From contig WFMF01000120.1 in the NCBI GenBank assembly GCA_011033025.1, positions 62,001-126,000 of the forward strand: DNA of 64,000 nt, given 5' to 3'. The position numbers and the translations under genes are program-made. The DNA is from Beroe forskalii (taxonomy: Eukaryota; Ctenophora; Nuda; Beroida; Beroidae). Below, in pieces: positions 1 to 12,454 of the stretch (within the stretch, counting starts at the first letter, position 1; every line of letters starts with the position of its first letter). The notes below the pieces were generated by a model, which had not been told where the DNA came from, made no database searches, and worked only from the letters and a program-made list of their open reading frames with translations.

Positions 1-1413
1 ATAAACAAAATAAATGAATGGTGCCGCTTATTTCGTTCTAAAATGCTCGTGATTTTATTCATAATTAATGTTTAAAAAGTAGACATAGTTTTATTTACGA
101 TAAGGAGAAGCGTATATTAAGCTGGAAAACAACTAATGAAGGAACTATGATCCTCACTCATTTCTCATTCACATAAATTCATTGGCAGGCAGTAGAAAAC
201 AAGAATATTTTCTAAACAAAAACACATACTGTAATGTGGTACTGAGGAGGAACAAATTAACAACTTTAGGCTTCAAAAGCAGAATAGACCTCTTCAAAGC
301 CAGCGCCGACTACTGAAAAGTATGATTATGACAAAAAACACAAACCGCGATTGTGTGATATTTTCCACAATAATATGTAGTTGAAAAGAGTCAATATAAG
401 AGTCACATGGACTGGAATATAAAATCCTATATTCACATAGTTGAGGACGCTCCGCGTCAACGAAGGAGATTTATGCAGAAATCATAAACGTCAACGCCAG
501 TCAAATTTCAGCAAAGTTTTCATCGAATTTCCCGTGTCCGTGACTGGAAAATAAATTTAATAGAATATAATTAGCAACCCAGACAATCAACAAACAAAAC
601 CTCAATCAAAGACAGCTACAAGAGCTGACATGAAAGAAATATAATTTGTTGGATAAAAATGTCCGGGCAAAAATACTGATATAGTTAAAAGATAATGACT
701 TTACTGTGATACTAAAGCTTTGAGAAGTTGACTGAAAAATCTAAATCAATAAACGTACTGTAAATGAAATGCCTACAGCCTTATCTTTGGGTGCGATGGA
801 TCCTTTCAAATTTACCCAACAGATTAGGGAACCTTAAATATTTCATATGAGTGCATCAAACCGTGAAGACATAATAAATTTGGGAGCACCCTCGAAAAGT
901 ATATAATTAAAAGCTAGATCCAAATATTTTGTGCGTTTAATGTAGATCTCAGCGGCATCGCGTGTAATTCGAGAAATTAGAAACGTAGAAATTGGGCGTC
1001 GGTCTGATATACGTGACTCTGGTATTACTGATAAGCCGAAACAGTCTGCCAGTCCGAAATAGGGCCATATATTAGGTAATTCCGTAATACCTAGGGTGGA
1101 ATATAATTGGTAATTTCAAGCCTTGTCCCCGATAGCATTGCAGCTGAATGTGGTGAATCGGGTCATGATCTAAAACAGCATGATAAAATGGTGAAACACA
1201 TTTCATAAAATGTGAAAAAGAAAAACATTTCCACAAAATGGCAGCTCCTTACGTTGAAAGTGGTGCTTGGTATGAATATATTATGAGAATAAGTATGTGG
1301 GTATTTTGCCGCCTTCTTTCTCAAATCAACCACTTTGTAATGATATAATGATGTCATCCCTCTTGAGAGTGACTGGCGTTAAGTCCACCATATATCCCGA
1401 AATATCGTCATGA

Positions 1414-1468
1414 CATTGACAAATCGACGCGCGAGTTTACAGTAAACTCGGGTTGTTATTGGTTAATG
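1414..1468. repeat. Palindromic CCAAT-type element, copy 1
   Basis: The ends CATTGACAAATCG and TATTGGTTAATG are imperfect inverted repeats, and the centre has GCGAGTTTACAGTAAACTCG. The layout matches the copies near 11.67, 11.93, 43.1 and 44.2 kb: an outer CCAAT inverted repeat around an inner GCGAGTT/AACTCGC palindrome. It is inferred to be a non-autonomous palindromic element. No open frame is present. Confidence 0.55.
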
Positions 1469-4293
1469 TAAAAGGGACCTATGAGTAACACAGGTGTCGT
1501 AAGTTCGAGAAATATGAGCATCAGTTTGACAGTTTTAAAAGTCCGGTCGCGCGGCGCCGTGTAGCAACGTGGATATAATGTTAAATGAGTATCACGTACG
1601 TATAGATGGTGTTTGTGTAGAAATTACAGAAGGCCGAGATCTACAGTCTACACTTGATAGAATGTCGAAATATTACTGAAATATTACCATGTTCTTTCAT
1701 TCGCGGCTAAATATACTATTTATACAAAAACCAGAACGCACGTATTATTATATGTTTTGTCTTTGTAAGTAGCACCATTTATAAAGCATTCCCCTGTAAA
1801 AACTAGGCGTACCAACGTTACGAACCCACCGCATGTTGCGGTATCGCCATGACGACATTCTATACCGCGTATATTTCCCTCCTGTGCGCTATTAAGTTTT
1901 ATGCAAATGATCAGACCTGAAACTCGCTGGTGTACTAACCCGCGCCTCACGACAAAAAGTAGTTCTCCGCACAAAAACACGTGCGTTACTAAGCAACGTC
2001 AGTAAAACACGTTGTTAAGCCATGATAATGACGTCATGATTCCTCGGCTATACGTTCCAAACGTGACTTGCTATGTTTACCGTGTTTACCCCATTATAAC
2101 ATGAAAATTATGCTAATAGCTAATGACCCGGTTAATATATTTATGATGGAAAATGTGAGTAGACCAAAAACAATTGAAATATATGGATGTTCACATGTGG
2201 GTGGTCTCGTTTTTATAGCTCGAGGGAGTCTTGAAGTATCTTGACACGGGGTAGGGAGGTTTAAGTCAATCATATGTGGGTTTGCGTTCGACATTCTTAT
2301 ATATATGTTTGGTTGAAAGGTAGAGATTAGTTTATTATATAGATGAAGTAATTAAGTAATTAATATATTATGAATGGAAGGTCTGCACAGTATATGGTGA
2401 GGTAATTAGGTAATGAATTAAGAAGAGGAGAGATTGGCGAAGGTTTTGACTCTGGGTTCGAAGACTTCTATTCAATGTAGTCAATAACCAGGAATATATT
2501 TAACTTTAAGAGCATTTCACTGAATGGTATCATGGCAGCAAGTGGAGTAATGAAATCATGTGTTTCGATATCATAGATGTCAAACTGTCTTCTTTTTGGG
2601 ACGCCGCTCATTCCCTTAAAAAAGATTGACTACTATCTGACCGAAATTTTACCTGAAAATATGGCTAAAAAAGGTCGGCATACTATTTTCTGAAAAGTAG
2701 ACACCAAGGAATAATCCGCTTTTAAAGTGATTTGCCCTCCAAAAAGTGTCCTCCCGTAACGAATTTTCAAGCTTGAATGTTCCGCAGCATTGTTCGATCT
2801 TGCTCCATTCAAAACGTCTATTGATATTCAAATTAAATCCTGCTGAGCCCTCCGAGTCATATTTTCGGCGGGCAAATGATATACCCTACAACAATCCCTC
2901 TCAAACCATTCAAATATAATATTATCATAACCAATGGTTTTATGCGACTTATCGAATTAAAGTTTAGAGATGAGAATATTGAATAGTATATTCAGCCCTA
3001 ACATAAAACAAAAGCGTACGTCTGGCTTTGAAATAAGACTGGGAAACGACATAAATTACTCGTCTAGCCGAGATCGGGTTTAAAATAGAGAGTTCGCTGT
3101 TCCGCAGGGTTAAAAATACCACCGAATCTCTCTAGGTGAATAGATCCGTGCTAGATTTATATTTACCGAAGAAAATGTGGAATAAAAATTAATTTTTTCC
3201 AGAAAGTATTAAATTTTCTGCCCAGTTATAAACTAAAACTCATGGAACATCATGGAAACGAGTCCTGGAAAAGTGTAGGTCTGACGAAGGCGCAAGAAAC
3301 ATGGAAAACCGTGCAACATGACAAGTTTTAGAATCTCAAGTGATAAATTTAATATTCCAAGTGGCAAAACTCACAGACTAACGTAAATTTATATTCTGTC
3401 GACTATCTTGAACCGTTTTCAGCAGATTTTGACAAAAAACACAGGAATATGCACCAAAAGACCGACATATGTAAAAAGTGAGAAAATAATACATATAGAT
3501 TGGTGTGCCTCGACGGAAAATATAAAATTCAGGTTTTATTCGTAGACAGTTCGCGAACTATATATATAAAAGTAAATTATATGATGGTTTTATAAAAATT
3601 ATGGAAAATTTACTTAATTAATATTCCTCACGCGTCAATATATTGCAATGAAAAGAGGCGTACAATTGCGTTTTAGCATCGGAGGATTATCTTTGAATTT
3701 TCCCGTTTAAATATAAGATCTGCAATCAGATTTTGATAGCGTCAAGGAGGGAAATGATGGGCTGAAGGGAGACATATTTCGATTGACGAAATCAATAAAT
3801 ATCTGAAAATCTTCGTGCTCATATATTTTATTCTGAATCTTATAAGAAATCAAAACAAATTTTCCTTGAACTGAGCCACTCGATCACGATAAAATAGAAA
3901 ATGACTGAAATGCTCATTTGCAAAATAAACTGAACAGATACTGCGGACTATAATATGATTCCATGCAGAGTTGTCCAGAACGATAGTAAGCTCTCACGGA
4001 GAAGCGAATATAGTGAAATATGTAAACAAAACGTCCTCAATTCCCCATTCTATCGCCTGATAACGACATCATCCAATATGCTGGTCTTGAGTATATATAA
4101 ATTTGAACAGATTGTTTTATTTCTACTCGTATAAATTTAAAGCTCTGTACATACGACCACACGACTAAATAATAATATACTGAACTAAAATATACGCGTG
4201 GACAAACAAATCAAAACATCAGAGAGCATTGCAAGAGAGCTAAGCTACTTACTATAAAGCTGCTATCACGCGAGGAGTACATCTCGTGATGTC

Positions 4294-4580
4294 ATCAAAT
4301 CACCAGTCAAATCCCTGATAATGGCGTCATTTTAAACCGTCAATTCTGTTAGTGACGGTATATTTATTTGCAGTGGCTTTGATAAACAAACATGTGACCC
4401 CGCTCAAAACAAGTGAATGTTATTTGCTACTCATTATTTTAGATGGCACGCGCCGGTCAATTGCCTGGCTGGAGTGGCGTGTTTATCAGGGGTTAGGATG
4501 AGAAGTGATGACGTCATTATCAGAGGATAGTATGGTGTGTTGATGATGGCATTATCAGGAGTTAGAATGGGGAATTTATT
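4294..4580. repeat. Three fragments of the TGACGTCA-core element
   Basis: Around 4294-4345 the minus-strand form is seen (GATGTCATCAAATCACC, then CCCTGATAATGGCGTCAT). At 4505-4545 and 4545-4580 plus-strand fragments follow (GATGACGTCATTATCAG, then GGCATTATCAGGAGTTAG). These are partial copies of the family whose full form is at 35889-35991. The clustering suggests repeated insertion or local duplication. Confidence 0.55.
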
Positions 4581-4674
4581 TAGAATAATGTTGTTAAATT
4601 GACCTACGGATTATTTTGGGACGGATGGATAAAACAAATCCTAGAAAATAATCTCTTCGACACATATATCTATG

Positions 4675-4792
4675 TTCGTTTTGAAAAGATGTCGTCAAAA
4701 AATTGCTTAAAAATCGTTTTAAAATACATACTAATTATGTTATTTAAAAAAACAACTTTTAAGCAATTTTTTGACGATATTTTTTCAAACAT
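4675..4792. repeat. Hairpin element, ~37-bp arms
   Basis: An arm containing GTCGTCAAAAAATTGCTTAA (about 4675-4712) is followed 45 bp later by its near-perfect reverse complement (about 4755-4792). Similar palindromes elsewhere in the window are dispersed, so this is probably a small foldback element. Open frames over it on both strands come from the palindrome and are not genes. Confidence 0.65.
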
Positions 4793-5773
4793 ATAAACAC
4801 AATGAAAAAGACATAGCCTATAATGCACATATAAAGCTTCAAGAGCGTCCCAAAACAAAATACGCCGGGTATATTTGACGGGGTAATAAGGGTAATAAAT
4901 GGGCGTAAGATTCGACAAAAAAAATAATTGAATTTCAAGAAAATTTCGTTTCACTTCGCTGCGCCAAGAAGAGAGTATAGAAAATTATTCAAAACGCATA
5001 GGATAAACGTCCGGGTATATTACTTGACGGGGAAATAAAACGTGTGCGTGCAATGAACTTAAGCCTTTATATAGAGACGTGAGCATGCAGTAAACTCCCT
5101 GCGGCGCGCGCAGCAATACAATAGATACCACAAAGTGACGTATTGTCGTCATGGTTACAAGGGGGAAATGATGACGATTGTAGAGTCTAATATATATTTT
5201 CAAAGTCTAGACGTGACCTACTGACCAAGTACAATACACCACGTGACATGTTAGGTCACGTGATATACGTTAGAGTGATCTGCTTCATAAATTAGGATAA
5301 ATTATTCGTGAAATATAAGTAATATATCCTGCCCATCTACCACAAAAAAGAGAAGTGAATGCGCATACACGACATCAATTTACCAATCAATTAACCTATA
5401 AAATGACGTTATCCTAGATAGCATATTGTTCGTTTGATAGCTTAAATATATAGCTAAAACTAAGGGTATATATTATATAAGACTAAGTACTTGAATATGC
5501 AGGGTTAGGATATGTAAACCTTGTTTAGCTGGGGTGCGCGCACTAACATACGCGATTTGAACTGGTCAATTCACCCTTGTAAACCCTTGTAATGATGTCA
5601 CTGAGGGCTATACTTTTGTGATATACCATCATGGGAAGGTTCACAAGATCTGATGTGCGAGTATTAGGCTTGTATTTAACCCAAAATGCTGAATGGATAT
5701 GTTTTATATCTTAAGTTATATCTTAGGAGTAATATCCTCTCCACCCAAGTTTTTATGAATCGCATAATTTCAG

Positions 5774-5874
5774 GTGGTCATGCCGAAGGTCAGAATCAAG
5801 CCGAATCGAGGAACCGAAAGAGGGAGGAGAAAAGAAGAGATAGAATTCCACAAATCTTCGTGGTCCTAGCTTTG
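5774..5874 (+). CDS. Possible internal exon, function unknown
   Basis: An acceptor-like TAATTTCAG precedes position 5774 and a consensus donor GTAAGT follows 5874. The 101-nt segment is open in two frames. One starts with ATG and is very basic (KRR- and GRR-type runs) but stops at its end; the other is also rich in Arg, Glu and Gln and stays open across the donor. No family is recognised. Splice signals are the main support, so a false exon is quite possible. Confidence 0.2.
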
Positions 5875-6564
5875 GTAAGTTTTTCACCCGATTCAGACCA
5901 ATTTAAATATGTGTACTGATGTACAGTCGATTGAGGGCGAAATTTTCGACAGTTTCTCTGTTCTCGGAAGAACCGAATTTTTAGAATTACCGCTTCAAGA
6001 ATCGTAAAAGTTATGTTGAAATCTGCGGGTATAATTCATTTGTTAGGCTTCCTTTCCCGTATCTTTCGGCAATAATATCAACGTCATCAACTTAGCACGT
6101 TATAGTATGGAAATGACGTCACTGATTTACCCTTACTGTGATAACAAGCTCCAACATAAGGTATATCTAGATATATACACGGAATTATCTTAATTTGAAA
6201 CGACCTTAAATTCCAGTCGAAATCATCGTAAATATAAGCAGTTGTTGGGATTCATCTGTCTGAAATGTGCTGAGGCGTCCAGATCTAAAGAATAGATCAA
6301 TAGTCATTCTAGTTACAAAAGTGAACGGGTATATAAGTATGTGGTGTCTCAAAAATGTAAGAAATTGGGATATAATTTCATTGCCAAGACCCCCCATCCC
6401 CCTTTTTTTTTCACATACAACTACTATGGCAGTTGTGGAGGAAAATTATTGAGCACTTGTCGAAGACCAAAAACGAGCGCAATCCTTGGATTCTCATGTC
6501 AAAACAAAGGTTCTCTGAACTTTTCAAGATGTTCGAAACAAAATATATGTAAAAAAAGACTCAC

Positions 6565-6631
6565 CTGCAAAATTATTGGCGTGTTTATACATCTTTATCT
6601 GATTCTGATAGTCATGATAGTGCTGATTCAT
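6565..6631 (-). CDS. Possible first coding exon, unknown protein
   Basis: On the minus strand an ATG at 6631 opens a 22-codon frame beginning MNQHYHDYQNQIK, rich in His, Tyr, Gln and Asn. It ends at a strong donor, GCAG|GTGAGT (exon end 6565, phase 1). No family is recognised and no downstream exon was found. The support is only the start codon, open frame and donor. A plus-strand frame of about 140 codons over the same DNA looks like low-complexity noise. Confidence 0.3.
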
Positions 6632-7617
6632 GACACTCCGCCAAAAATATCAAAAAATAGCCGGAAACGAAAATCAAAAAGATTTTCTCGGCACTTGACG
6701 GTTATAAAAACCGTTCACTTGACGGATGTTTCCACACTTTACTATTTCGTTTGTAAACAACTATAAAACGAAACACATGTGAAAAACAACAACATATAAA
6801 CAAAGATCACTAAGAGACGTTTAGGATCTCTTTCCACACACGTTACGATCTTAAGTGTGTTGAAAATACAAAACAGAACGAATAATCTTTTACGTGCTGG
6901 CGCAACGTATATAACATAGAATAAATATAATCTAGCTGTTTTCTCTCCTTACAACGATATATACGAGAGAAAATGGAGAAGACGAGTAGCTGATATTGTA
7001 ATTTCAGCGTATATATATATAGTACTTGATGCTTATTAATATATTTTCGTGAAGATTGGAGAATATTTTTCTGCGCTAGACTCACCATTTTAAATGTAGC
7101 TATGACGTTGGTCCCAACCGTATATATGCGTGTATTTTAAGACGACCTTTAAGATTTTGACATGTTTTAAGAGATGCGCTATAACAGTTGCAGGTTTTTT
7201 AAGTAAAGACGAGGCGTATGTTACTGGTTACTGGATTAGATTGAACTCGAATAGATCCCGAAATGTTGACCATTCAGGGCGCACTTGTGTACTGATTGAA
7301 TAATTTCATGATGAGGCCAGCCGTGGAGAGCACAAGTATCAAGAAATGAGAATCCTTCTGAAATTTCCGATCGTGCGGCGGCATGCAGGTTCGTGATGTA
7401 CTGTTAAATCAGTATCACACATGGCGGCCATGTGGGAATTTCAGAATACGTTTTGAAAAACAATTTTTAAAATGAAAAATATAAAAAATATCTCACAAAG
7501 ATTTCGCAGTAATCAGTATAATTTGTGGTGTTTTGAAAAACAATTTTAAAATCCTAGAAACCTTTCTCAGAAGATTAATATCCAATGTTTCGGTCCTTGG
7601 ATGATTTTTAAACCTAC

Positions 7618-7856
7618 CTTCCTATAATAATGTAATATGCAACTTTGGGTCTTGAAGAGTTGGATGAGTGGAGAGAATCTATGTGGCTCGCCTGGATCGT
7701 AAAACTGTATGGATGGTAGGAACTGAAACCGTAGGGCTCCCTGCACAACAGGAACTGCTCTGTACCTTCTTGTGTGATTGTTGCAATCCATGCCCCTCTT
7801 GAATCGAGACTCACGAGTCTTGATTTAATGAAGAAATCAGTTAAATTTCCTGCCAT
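7618..7856 (-). CDS. Candidate first coding exon, unknown protein
   Basis: A minus-strand frame begins at ATG 7856, directly after an in-frame TAA, and runs 79 codons plus 2 nt to a consensus donor AAG|GTAGGT at 7618/7617 (phase 2). The peptide starts MAGNLTDFFIKSRLV and is balanced in composition, with a hydrophobic stretch near the end (YYIII). It lacks the repeat character of its surroundings, which makes it one of the better exon candidates here. I do not recognise the family. The next exon would lie at lower coordinates but was not identified. Confidence 0.42.
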
Positions 7857-7987
7857 TTACCGCCATTGTAGCCAGCGGAAGTTACTACTGACAATAATAA
7901 TATAATAATATTATGTTACCGAATTGTTGCTTGAAATGTCACAGTATAACAGTGGCACGTCACTTCGTGACACTACAGAGTCATCGA

Positions 7988-8096
7988 GCTGACGCTCAAA
8001 ATATAAATAGGCGATTGTAATTATGACGTCATGAGCAATGCGCGCTGCCAAATTGTTGGAAATATAACCGCCTATTTTTCGCGAGCGAGCTATAAT
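7988..8096. repeat. Diverged full-length TGACGTCA-core element
   Basis: The left side has AAATAGGCGATT and the right side CCGCCTATTTTTCGCGAGCG, with TATGACGTCATGAG in the core. Size and order match the 105-bp family at 22249, 35889 and 47227, but the interior is diverged. No coding capacity. Confidence 0.55.
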
Positions 8097-8446
8097 AACG
8101 TGTCATTGTAACTCGCAATGTTCCTGGAATTCATGGACGTGTGACATAGCTGTTAGTCCAGTGATAAATGTACGAGAGTTACAAATCAAAATTGACTGCT
8201 TTTTGACTTAAGCTGAGCATAACACCGAGAATTGGAAGACGCCGAAAAACTTTCCACCCTACAGTTATAGATTTGAACTTAAAAACACTATCCTACCTCA
8301 ACAAAAAGGGGGAAGGGCAGATCTTAGAGATATCCGGCCGGACCCCCAGTGACGGAGAATCTGTCCCAAGGTGCACTCATGAGGGATTGAGGGACTGTGG
8401 GTACGAATGAGTTTCGTACCTCCCCCTGAGAACAACTATAACTTAC

Positions 8447-8550
8447 CTAGATACCTGTTTTTCCAGCACAGAGTCTTCACAGGGAGTCTCTGCTGGAGCT
8501 GGGCAACCTCTTATTTGGTCTGGGACCTTAACCCTCACCCACTTTGTTAG
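8447..8550 (-). CDS. Possible exon with two nested donors
   Basis: On the minus strand one frame stays open from about 8550 to two adjacent donors: AAACAG|GTATCT (exon end 8455) and CTAG|GTAAGT (exon end 8447). The peptide includes KVPDQIRGCPAPAETPCED, with unbiased composition. The 5' boundary is unclear because several AG dinucleotides could be the acceptor. No family is recognised. Sequence just downstream (8290-8350) resembles a stretch at 44709-44750, so a dispersed repeat is also possible. Confidence 0.27.
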
Positions 8551-8674
8551 TCTTAGTAAAAATCCTCTTTTGGTATAGAGGGTGATGCGTTCGGACAGGA
8601 AGGCATCGAGAAAGGCTCCGACATACCCTATAGCCCTTCAAACGCTCCCCATTTCAACGTGCCAATAAAAAATT

Positions 8675-8806
8675 AAAAACTCACTGCTGATTCTCTGTAG
8701 CTCTGGGTCGAGGTGGTGGTAGGGGGCTAGGGAAGCGGTGCTGCTTTATTTCAATAACTTTAAGATTAAAACTCACTGCTTATTCTCTGTAGCTCTGGGT
8801 CGAGGT
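8675..8806. repeat. Direct duplication, ~38 bp, two copies
   Basis: A unit containing CTCTGTAGCTCTGGGTCGAG occurs at about 8675-8713 and again at 8768-8806 with one base change. Each copy, read on the minus strand, carries a donor-like GCA|GTGAGT after an open stretch. The copies are separated by about 54 bp of unrelated sequence. No gene is assigned. Confidence 0.75.
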
Positions 8807-9290
8807 TTGGTAAACACAGTGTTTGTAGACGGTTTAGTATGCCTAAACACGGTGTTTGTAACGCGGTTTATCAACACAGTGTTTCTAGACGGTTTAGTAT
8901 GCCTAGACACAGTGTTTGTAGACGGTTTAGTATGCCTAGTCGGTATCCCTAGTCAGTTAACACAGTGTTTCTAGACGGTTTAGTATACCATCAACACAGT
9001 GTTTGTAGACGGTTTACGGTATGCCTAGTCAAATACAATATAGTAGACGATTTACGGTATGCCTAAACACAGTGTTTGTAGACGGTTTAGTGTGCCTAAA
9101 CACAGTGTTTGTAGTCGAATTAAATATGGTAGACGATTTACGGTATGCCTAAACACAGTATTTGGTAGACGATTTACGATATGCCTAATCGAGATACGAT
9201 TTATGGTATGCCTAATCGAAATACAATTTACGGTATGCCTAGTTGAGATACGATTTACGGTATGCCTAGTCGAGATACGATGTTTGAACT
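8806..9290. repeat. Minisatellite, ~32-bp units with AAACACAGTGTTT core
   Basis: A degenerate tandem array of units of the form GTAGACGGTTTAGTATGCCT followed by AAACACAGTGTTT. The second block is an imperfect palindrome. Towards the right end units shorten and change to TACGGTATGCCTAGTCGAGA. Open frames across the array arise from the repeat and are not genes. Confidence 0.8.
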
Positions 9291-9751
9291 TTGAGAATCG
9301 GCAAGCATCAACAAAAATTTACATTTATGAACTTGGTAGAAGTTAAAAAAAATGTTTGTAAATAAGATTTATCAACAAAAGTATATTCCTTACTGTAAAC
9401 TTATGAATACAAGTACAATAACTATCTTAAAAAACAGTGAATAAACTTAAACAGTTAACAGTAATTTGGTAAAAGTTGGTGAGAAATAAAAGAATAAAAA
9501 CAATGTGTGCACTAAATTATACACAAGATACATCACAAATACTCTCCAACTTTGTTCCAACTCCATTGTAATAGAGTAATAGTAACGTTCGACAGAAATT
9601 TGAATTTCGTACGTATATGACAGTTCACATGATCGGTCAATAGGCAGTTCAGAGTGGCTTCATTATCAGGGGGTAAGAATACAAAACTGATGACGTCAGA
9701 GCGCTTTAGAAGTTGACAATTCTTCAGTCCCAAGTTGACAAGAGACAACAA

Positions 9752-9919
9752 AATATTATGTGAGCAGATCGCTCGTTGTTCGATAGAAAGAAGGATTGGT
9801 AAAAACCCGCAATTCTGCTGCACTTCCAATAGAACTTCATCGAAAAGTTGACACGCGAACAGGGAATTTAAGCGACTTTATATCGTCAAACGAGCGATCT
9901 GCTCACCTATGCGAAATAT
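9752..9919. repeat. Foldback repeat with GAGCGATCTGCTCAC arms
   Basis: The arm at 9752-9784 (GTGAGCAGATCGCTCGTTG) is matched in reverse complement at 9881-9919 (CGAGCGATCTGCTCAC). About 96 bp separate the arms. Neither strand encodes a recognisable protein here. Confidence 0.6.
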
Positions 9920-10687
9920 CACATTAAACTACACCTACGTTAACCGTGGAACGTATAGGAAATTCAGATCTGCATAACATGAATTAAAAGTAATTAACAT
10001 CTACCCGATAATTATATTTGTATTCATACATAATTTTCATCCCGACATGTATATGAATAAATTTTATTAAGATCTGAGGAAAATACCTTATCACTTTATC
10101 ACAGGAATGTGATTTAACATTTATAAAAGTAAGTATTAGAGTCTCAAAAAGGGCCTCAATTGATGTATCTATAAAACTTTGATTACAATTAGTAAAGTAA
10201 TAGCTTAATTAATAAAAAAAAAGGTCTAATTTTATGTAGCTTAATGACATGTATGCCATTTTTCTGCAGACTTCACTTCTCAGTAATTTACTCTGATTCA
10301 CACCCACAGTATTCACAAACATACCAATCTAAGCATAAAAACTATATAATGCGAGAAAACAGTGCATAAAACTACAGTGTATAGAAAAAGCAAATTAATT
10401 AGCTATTATAATATGTAGGTATACGTATGATTAAATAGGTTTAGTTTTGTAACCTGTATAATGTATATTTTCGATGCTTTGAAATATTTGGCAACAATCA
10501 AACGACACTAAATTACAAAATAATTTAACTTTGGACGTATTGTACAATTATTACTCAATCAAGCTATAAAATACATTAACCAATCAAAATTTGAATAACA
10601 AAATGCATTAACCAATGAAAATCTGTGTATCTCCACACATCGACCAATGAAAACACAGGAATATTTCAACTATGGAAAAGAGACAAT

Positions 10688-10727
10688 ACCATTTCTCTTC
10701 TGCTATCCTGACAGAAGAGAGATGGTC
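10688..10727. repeat. Short near-perfect hairpin
   Basis: ACCATTTCTCTTCTG and CAGAAGAGAGATGGT form 15-bp inverted arms with one mismatch around a 9-nt loop. The surroundings are AT-rich and non-coding. It could be a small structured RNA or a remnant foldback; nothing else supports either reading. Confidence 0.5.
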
Positions 10728-11653
10728 CTAAATAGGCGTCCTTACGCTATAAACATCCCATTTAAAACCCTGAAAATGACGTCATTTCCCGCCTGAATAT
10801 TATCCGTACATGGTCTAAAGTCATGCTCCAGTGGCAATAATCATCGGGTAATTAAATACCGATTAGTCTTTTGTTTCGAATCAGATTCTTGGCTAAGAAT
10901 TATGTGAATACGAGATTCTATATCTGTGTATTTTGCAGGAAAATATGTTTGGGCGGGCGTTGCGTCATCAACTTGCCATTTTGAGCTATAATAATGACTC
11001 ATAGACGTACAACTATATTCTTGCATCAGGAAACATTTGGGAAGGGAGAGGTAGGAGGATTAAATATTTTATTAGATCTGATCAATGCATTTTATGTATA
11101 TCTGCTGAGTTGGTCTGTTAGTTTCGCTAATTCTCGTAAATCACCATGATTCTAGGATCGGTTGAGCTTGTTAAATCAGGAATTATATATTTGTTATGAT
11201 CTTCGTAAGTGGATAACAATTATAGGCTTCAGACAGGAAACAATTTAGATGTGCCAATAATTATGGAATCATGGAACTGTCTGTTTTCCAGTGATTTTAT
11301 AGTCATGATTCACTTATGTCCCCTCTTGATTGATCAACCTGGCATCTTACTCTCTCTAAATTTCCAAAGCTTTTGTATTTTCATTCAACTTTCATTCAAT
11401 AAGTGAATAAATAGATAAATTTTATAACTGTAAAAACGAGATTTCAAGCATCTAAAATAAACTAATATTCTTAAAGAAACCGTTATAATACATGCTTTAG
11501 TAAACGAACCTTAATAACGATACACAAAAAATAAAACCAAAATGTCAAAAAATAAAACCTAAACTATCAAATATAATGCGCCAAAAATAGTCTAGCATTT
11601 CAACAAAGTAATATAATTCAGTTATTCTTTATACATGTACCAAAGGAGCGTTT

Positions 11654-11747
11654 TAGCTTACCCATTGATTCGACCAATTGGCATGCGAGTCGACTGTCAA
11701 CTCGCATGCTGATTGGTTAAAGCCATTAAGATTTTCGGGCAAGCTTA
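11654..11747. repeat. Palindromic CCAAT-type element, copy 2
   Basis: Terminal TAGCTTACCC and GGGCAAGCTTA are imperfect inverted repeats. The core has GACCAATTGG on the left, GATTGGTTAA on the right, and GCATGCGAGT / ACTCGCATGC around the centre. Non-coding. A second copy lies about 150 bp downstream. Confidence 0.65.
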
Positions 11748-11894
11748 AATAAAGCCTTTTTTAAAAACAAAGTTAAATTTAATTTGAAAATTTGACAGGT
11801 GCAGTGTAACATGATTTAAATAAATTAAAATAACGTGTATAAAAAGTTTAAAAGATATTCGTCATAACAAATAAAAACAAATCATTACTATCGA

Positions 11895-12006
11895 TGCTTG
11901 CCCTTAGGAACCCGAAGTCATCTCAACATTGCCCAATCAGTGCACGAGTTGACAGTTGACTCGCACGCTGATTGGTCAATGCCACAGAGTCCTATGGGTA
12001 AGCTAA
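11895..12006. repeat. Palindromic CCAAT-type element, copy 3
   Basis: Ends are TGCTTGCCC and GGGTAAGCTA. The core has GCCCAATCAGTGCACGAGTT and, in reverse complement, ACTCGCACGCTGATTGGTC. Its close similarity to copy 2 defines the longer form of the family, about 95-112 bp. Confidence 0.65.
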
Positions 12007-12380
12007 TATACGCTGCTGTTAATAATATGTTATGCTATATAAAAACTATTTTAGCCATACCTATGTATAGTCACATCCGCCCGTGTTTACGATTCGTTAA
12101 ATTTGTGAGAAACAAGCTTTATACATTACGAAAAGGTGCAAAATTCACAAAATATATAGCGCTATTTTGTATGAAAACTTAAAGAAAATATAAATATGTT
12201 ATACGCTCTCAAAAATGCTGTTTATACATGGAAAAGGGTGCGATACACAGTACAAATATAATATCAGTTTGTATATACTAAATAATACGTTTTGAGCCTA
12301 TTTATGTTATAACATATTATATAGAAAAACGCTTACCCGGGTACATTGTTTGAGACCAAAATATAAAATGTGGTTTGAAT

Positions 12381-12454
12381 TGTGACGTCATTATCAGGGT
12401 TTAGAATGGCGAGTTGATGACACAAATTCGTCTATTTTTCATGTGCGGCGTTTA
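12381..12454 (+). repeat. Half copy of TGACGTCA-core element
   Basis: TGTGACGTCATTATCAGGG and a GAGTTGATGAC block are followed by TCATGTGCGGCGTTTA, the right terminal repeat. The left terminal repeat is absent, so this is a 5'-truncated copy. Confidence 0.6.

Larger units (their letters stand above)
1..5773. other. Gene-free AT-rich region
   Basis: No convincing coding exon is visible on either strand; open frames are short and lack good splice signals. The stretch holds a CCAAT-type palindrome (about 1414-1468), fragments of the TGACGTCA-core element (near 2018-2045, 4294-4345 and 4505-4580), a hairpin at 4675-4792, and a direct repeat whose two copies carry CGGGTATATT followed by GACGGGG, near 4865 and 5012. 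Confidence 0.6.

Noticed and set aside
6341-6766. 141-codon plus-strand frame
   Set aside because: Low-complexity with poly-T derived phenylalanine, no recognised domain; the minus strand has a better exon candidate in the same place.
9533-9829. 98-codon minus-strand frame with protein-like composition
   Set aside because: It lacks an ATG (begins at TTG), runs over a foldback arm, and contains a TGACGTCA-core element fragment; no splice pattern or family supports it.
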